64,000 nt of DNA, taken from positions 25,369-89,368 of the forward strand of contig WUUP01000006.1 in assembly GCA_009833045.1 (NCBI GenBank). The letters run 5' to 3'. This DNA comes from Saprospirales bacterium GYS_P2D (GTDB lineage: Bacteria; Bacteroidota; Bacteroidia; Chitinophagales; Saprospiraceae). Shown in pieces: positions 62,376 through 64,000 of the stretch. The notes under the pieces were generated by a model. It was not told the DNA's origin, ran no database searches, and saw nothing but the letters and a program-made list of their open reading frames with translations. The position numbers and the translations under genes are program-made. The stretch's first letter is position 1. Each line of letters opens with the position of its first letter.

Positions 62376-63218
62376 CTAAGGTAATGATTCAAAGTATTCA
62401 GTGACGGTTTCTATGCCGTCTATCTGTAGGATGTATTGTACCTCTGAGAAGTCAGAGAAATCCATGCCGCCCTGATCCATCGCTTCATTGAGATAGCGAC
62501 CGTCGACACCATTGTAGGCCTTGCTGAGGCGATTGGCAGTATTCCAGAGGAGGATTTTCTTTGGCTGTGTGACATAGCGATGCCAGTCGGCGAAGTCCGG
62601 ATCTCTGTATCCTGGCGTGCCATTAGCTTCGGCATTGCCATCAGGGATCTTATGATAGTCGGTCTCGGCCTGTACATAGGCGAGAGCAGCGGGATCAGTG
62701 CTTTCTTCATTCCAGTTACTATGTTGTACGATATGGATGCGATCGGTGGGTTTGATTTTGCTTGACGCTGCCTTTATAGCTTTCACTAATGCTGCTGAAA
62801 AATCGGACTGCCCTGCCTCTGCTATCCAGACATCTCCACCAGTAGAGAGTGTCTCCATAGCTATCAATTTTACATTGGCTACAGCCTGGTCAAAATCTGC
62901 ATGAGCATCTGACCATCTATCTCCAAATGCCAATGGCATGAGCTCCTCTGGAGGCACATAGAGTCCGCCCTGTATACCGTAGGTGCCGGCTACAGCATGA
63001 TACTGGAGGCCCTGTAGATCAGGACGATCTATGACACTCGCAAAAGCTGCAATAGAGTGCAGATCATCGACATCAGTCTTGCAGTCATAGTGTAGCAACA
63101 GGAGGTCTTGGGATATATCAAATCGATTCGAAGCATCAGAAGACTGTATAGCTCGCTGACAGGATATGAGGCTACAGCTGAGGAGGAGTAATAGCTGATA
63201 GACGAAGGAGCTTTTCAT
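62376..63218 (-). CDS. lipoprotein with nucleoside-hydrolase-like start
   Basis: This 280-residue protein has a lipobox (SLISC, Cys20). The mature N-terminus has LLLHYDCKTDVDDLHSIAAF, which resembles the DXDXXXDD metal cluster of inosine-uridine hydrolases (here DCKTDVDD). Later sequences GGDVWIAEAGQSDFSAALV and RIHIVQHSNWNE are compatible with that fold, but the C-terminal histidine motif is not obvious. It could be a nucleoside-hydrolase relative acting outside the cytoplasm on another ribose-like or glycan substrate. Confidence 0.5.
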   Translation of the reverse strand: MKSSFVYQLLLLLSCSLISCQRAIQSSDASNRFDISQDLLLLHYDCKTDVDDLHSIAAFASVIDRPDLQGLQYHAVAGTYGIQGGLYVPPEELMPLAFGDRWSDAHADFDQAVANVKLIAMETLSTGGDVWIAEAGQSDFSAALVKAIKAASSKIKPTDRIHIVQHSNWNEESTDPAALAYVQAETDYHKIPDGNAEANGTPGYRDPDFADWHRYVTQPKKILLWNTANRLSKAYNGVDGRYLNEAMDQGGMDFSDFSEVQYILQIDGIETVTEYFESLP

Positions 63219-63321
63219 AGGCAGTGTTTGATAGGGTAATCCAAAGACTAATGATACTGATAATCTATCTCAGTGATGTTTTTAGGACCCGACTTATTAT
63301 GCTTGATGTGGTTTTGCCGAG

Positions 63322-64000
63322 TTAGAGATTGACAGGCTTCATTTTTTTGTTGAGGCCCAGGGCTTTGATCATCCATCGAGGCAGATCCTTTTTAGGATTT
63401 CGCTTCTTCATATTGAGATACCAGCCGAGCTTTTTGAGTATCGGCACTTTGTGTGTCTCGACGAACTCGATCAGTGTGCCATCAGGATCTTCGATATAGG
63501 CAAAATGTCCTGCTGCCTCTCCCATGTCAAAATCTCCACTGTCTACAGTGAAGGGCGCTCCGATCTGAGCACATCGCTCTCTGAGCGCTGACATGCCTGA
63601 TATGTCAAAACATAAATGGATATAGCCAAGATCTCCCCACATCCGATCGGCGAATATCTGCTGAGGAGATCTGTCCAGCGCCTGCACCAACTCGATCTGT
63701 GATGTCCCGAACAGTCGGCTAAAGGCTCCTGATCTGGGCGTACTATGAGTGAGTATGACTCTACGATATCGCTCAGTACCTCCAGCCAGCTGTGCCCAGT
63801 CTGAGTGCAGATCTGTGCTATCAGCGAGCACCTGATCATAACCGAGTAGCTCTCTGTAGAAGGCGATAGATCTATCCATGTCCGAAACTCCGATGGTGAC
63901 GCCGTATACACCTCCGCAGTGATGACCTTTAGGCTGAAACCAGTTCTGTGATTCTACGATCTCTATGATATTATCAAATGGATCGCTGAGATAGAAGTGG
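63322..64000 (-). CDS. two-domain VOC (glyoxalase-fold) protein, cut by window end
   Basis: The frame continues without a stop to the last base of the window, so the 5' end is missing. The sequence before the first internal Met reads HFYLSDPFDNIIEIVESQ, the end of a first VOC module. A second complete module follows (GVTIGVSDMDRSIAFYRELL, then YIEDPDGTLIEFVE). Paired VOC modules form one active site in dioxygenases and glyoxalase-type enzymes. The tail (MKKRNPKKDLPRWMIKALGL) is basic. The substrate is unknown. Confidence 0.8.
   Translation of the reverse strand, partial: HFYLSDPFDNIIEIVESQNWFQPKGHHCGGVYGVTIGVSDMDRSIAFYRELLGYDQVLADSTDLHSDWAQLAGGTERYRRVILTHSTPRSGAFSRLFGTSQIELVQALDRSPQQIFADRMWGDLGYIHLCFDISGMSALRERCAQIGAPFTVDSGDFDMGEAAGHFAYIEDPDGTLIEFVETHKVPILKKLGWYLNMKKRNPKKDLPRWMIKALGLNKKMKPVNL

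Overview
The window looks like a chromosomal segment of a member of the Bacteroidota, most probably a Saprospiria-like lineage (inference). Supporting signs are a DAP-type murE, an FtsI with one C-terminal PASTA domain, a FtsZ tail ending in NSFLHENVD, a type IX secretion (T9SS) C-terminal domain on a secreted nuclease, several lipoproteins, exact TAnnTTTG minus-7 promoter boxes, and glycan enzymes typical of the phylum.

Layout. 1-5320: a 7-bp microsatellite, an acyl-CoA ligase, a pentapeptide-repeat protein, a small lipoprotein and tex. 5321-21393: an almost uninterrupted division and cell wall (dcw) cluster, mraZ-rsmH-ftsL-ftsI-murE / mraY-murD-ftsW-murG-murC-ftsQ-ftsA-ftsZ. It is broken once by a strong intrinsic terminator after murE and followed by a candidate structured RNA. 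21427-26687: a retropepsin-like protein with degenerate catalytic sites, a secreted endonuclease I, gene relics, a WYL regulator, a palindromic repeat copy, a vWA protein and a DUF6265-like protein. 26766-30600: a visibly more AT-rich accessory stretch with a TlpA-like thioredoxin protein, the 3' remnant of a group II intron, and a large zinc-ribbon/transmembrane/TPR protein. 30640-34370: a secreted protein, a DUF255/YyaL-type thioredoxin-domain lipoprotein, and four tandem copies of a hairpin-rich repeat, one copy of which also lies inverted at about 24.9-25.1 kb.

34431-43290 is a self-contained efflux and regulatory module. A near-consensus sigma-54 promoter precedes an HlyD-type adaptor, TolC, a MacB-like ATPase and two FtsX-type permeases, followed by an NtrC-family activator and its histidine kinase. 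The arrangement predicts that the two-component pair drives its own exporter operon.

43488-51261: a YkuK-type protein, a NUDIX-like regulator with an eroded Nudix box, two BNR-4 propeller proteins (one fused to a GH105-type hydrolase), and a divergent HxlR regulator/quinone-oxidoreductase pair with two palindromes between them, followed by a LigB-type dioxygenase. 51270-57426: a xylan side-chain set (GH43, GH115) divergent from an SSS sodium symporter, with no SusC/SusD in view. 57495-64000: DJ-1/PfpI protein, flavodoxin-fold oxidoreductase, a PD40-amidohydrolase lipoprotein, two small proteins, and a two-domain VOC protein cut by the window end.

The strongest leads are the sigma-54 efflux regulon, the structured RNA after ftsZ, the palindromic repeat family, the group II intron remnant, the BNR-4/GH105 fusion, and the MraZ-box/promoter overlap. 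No complete prophage, CRISPR array, insertion sequence, tRNA or rRNA was recognised.
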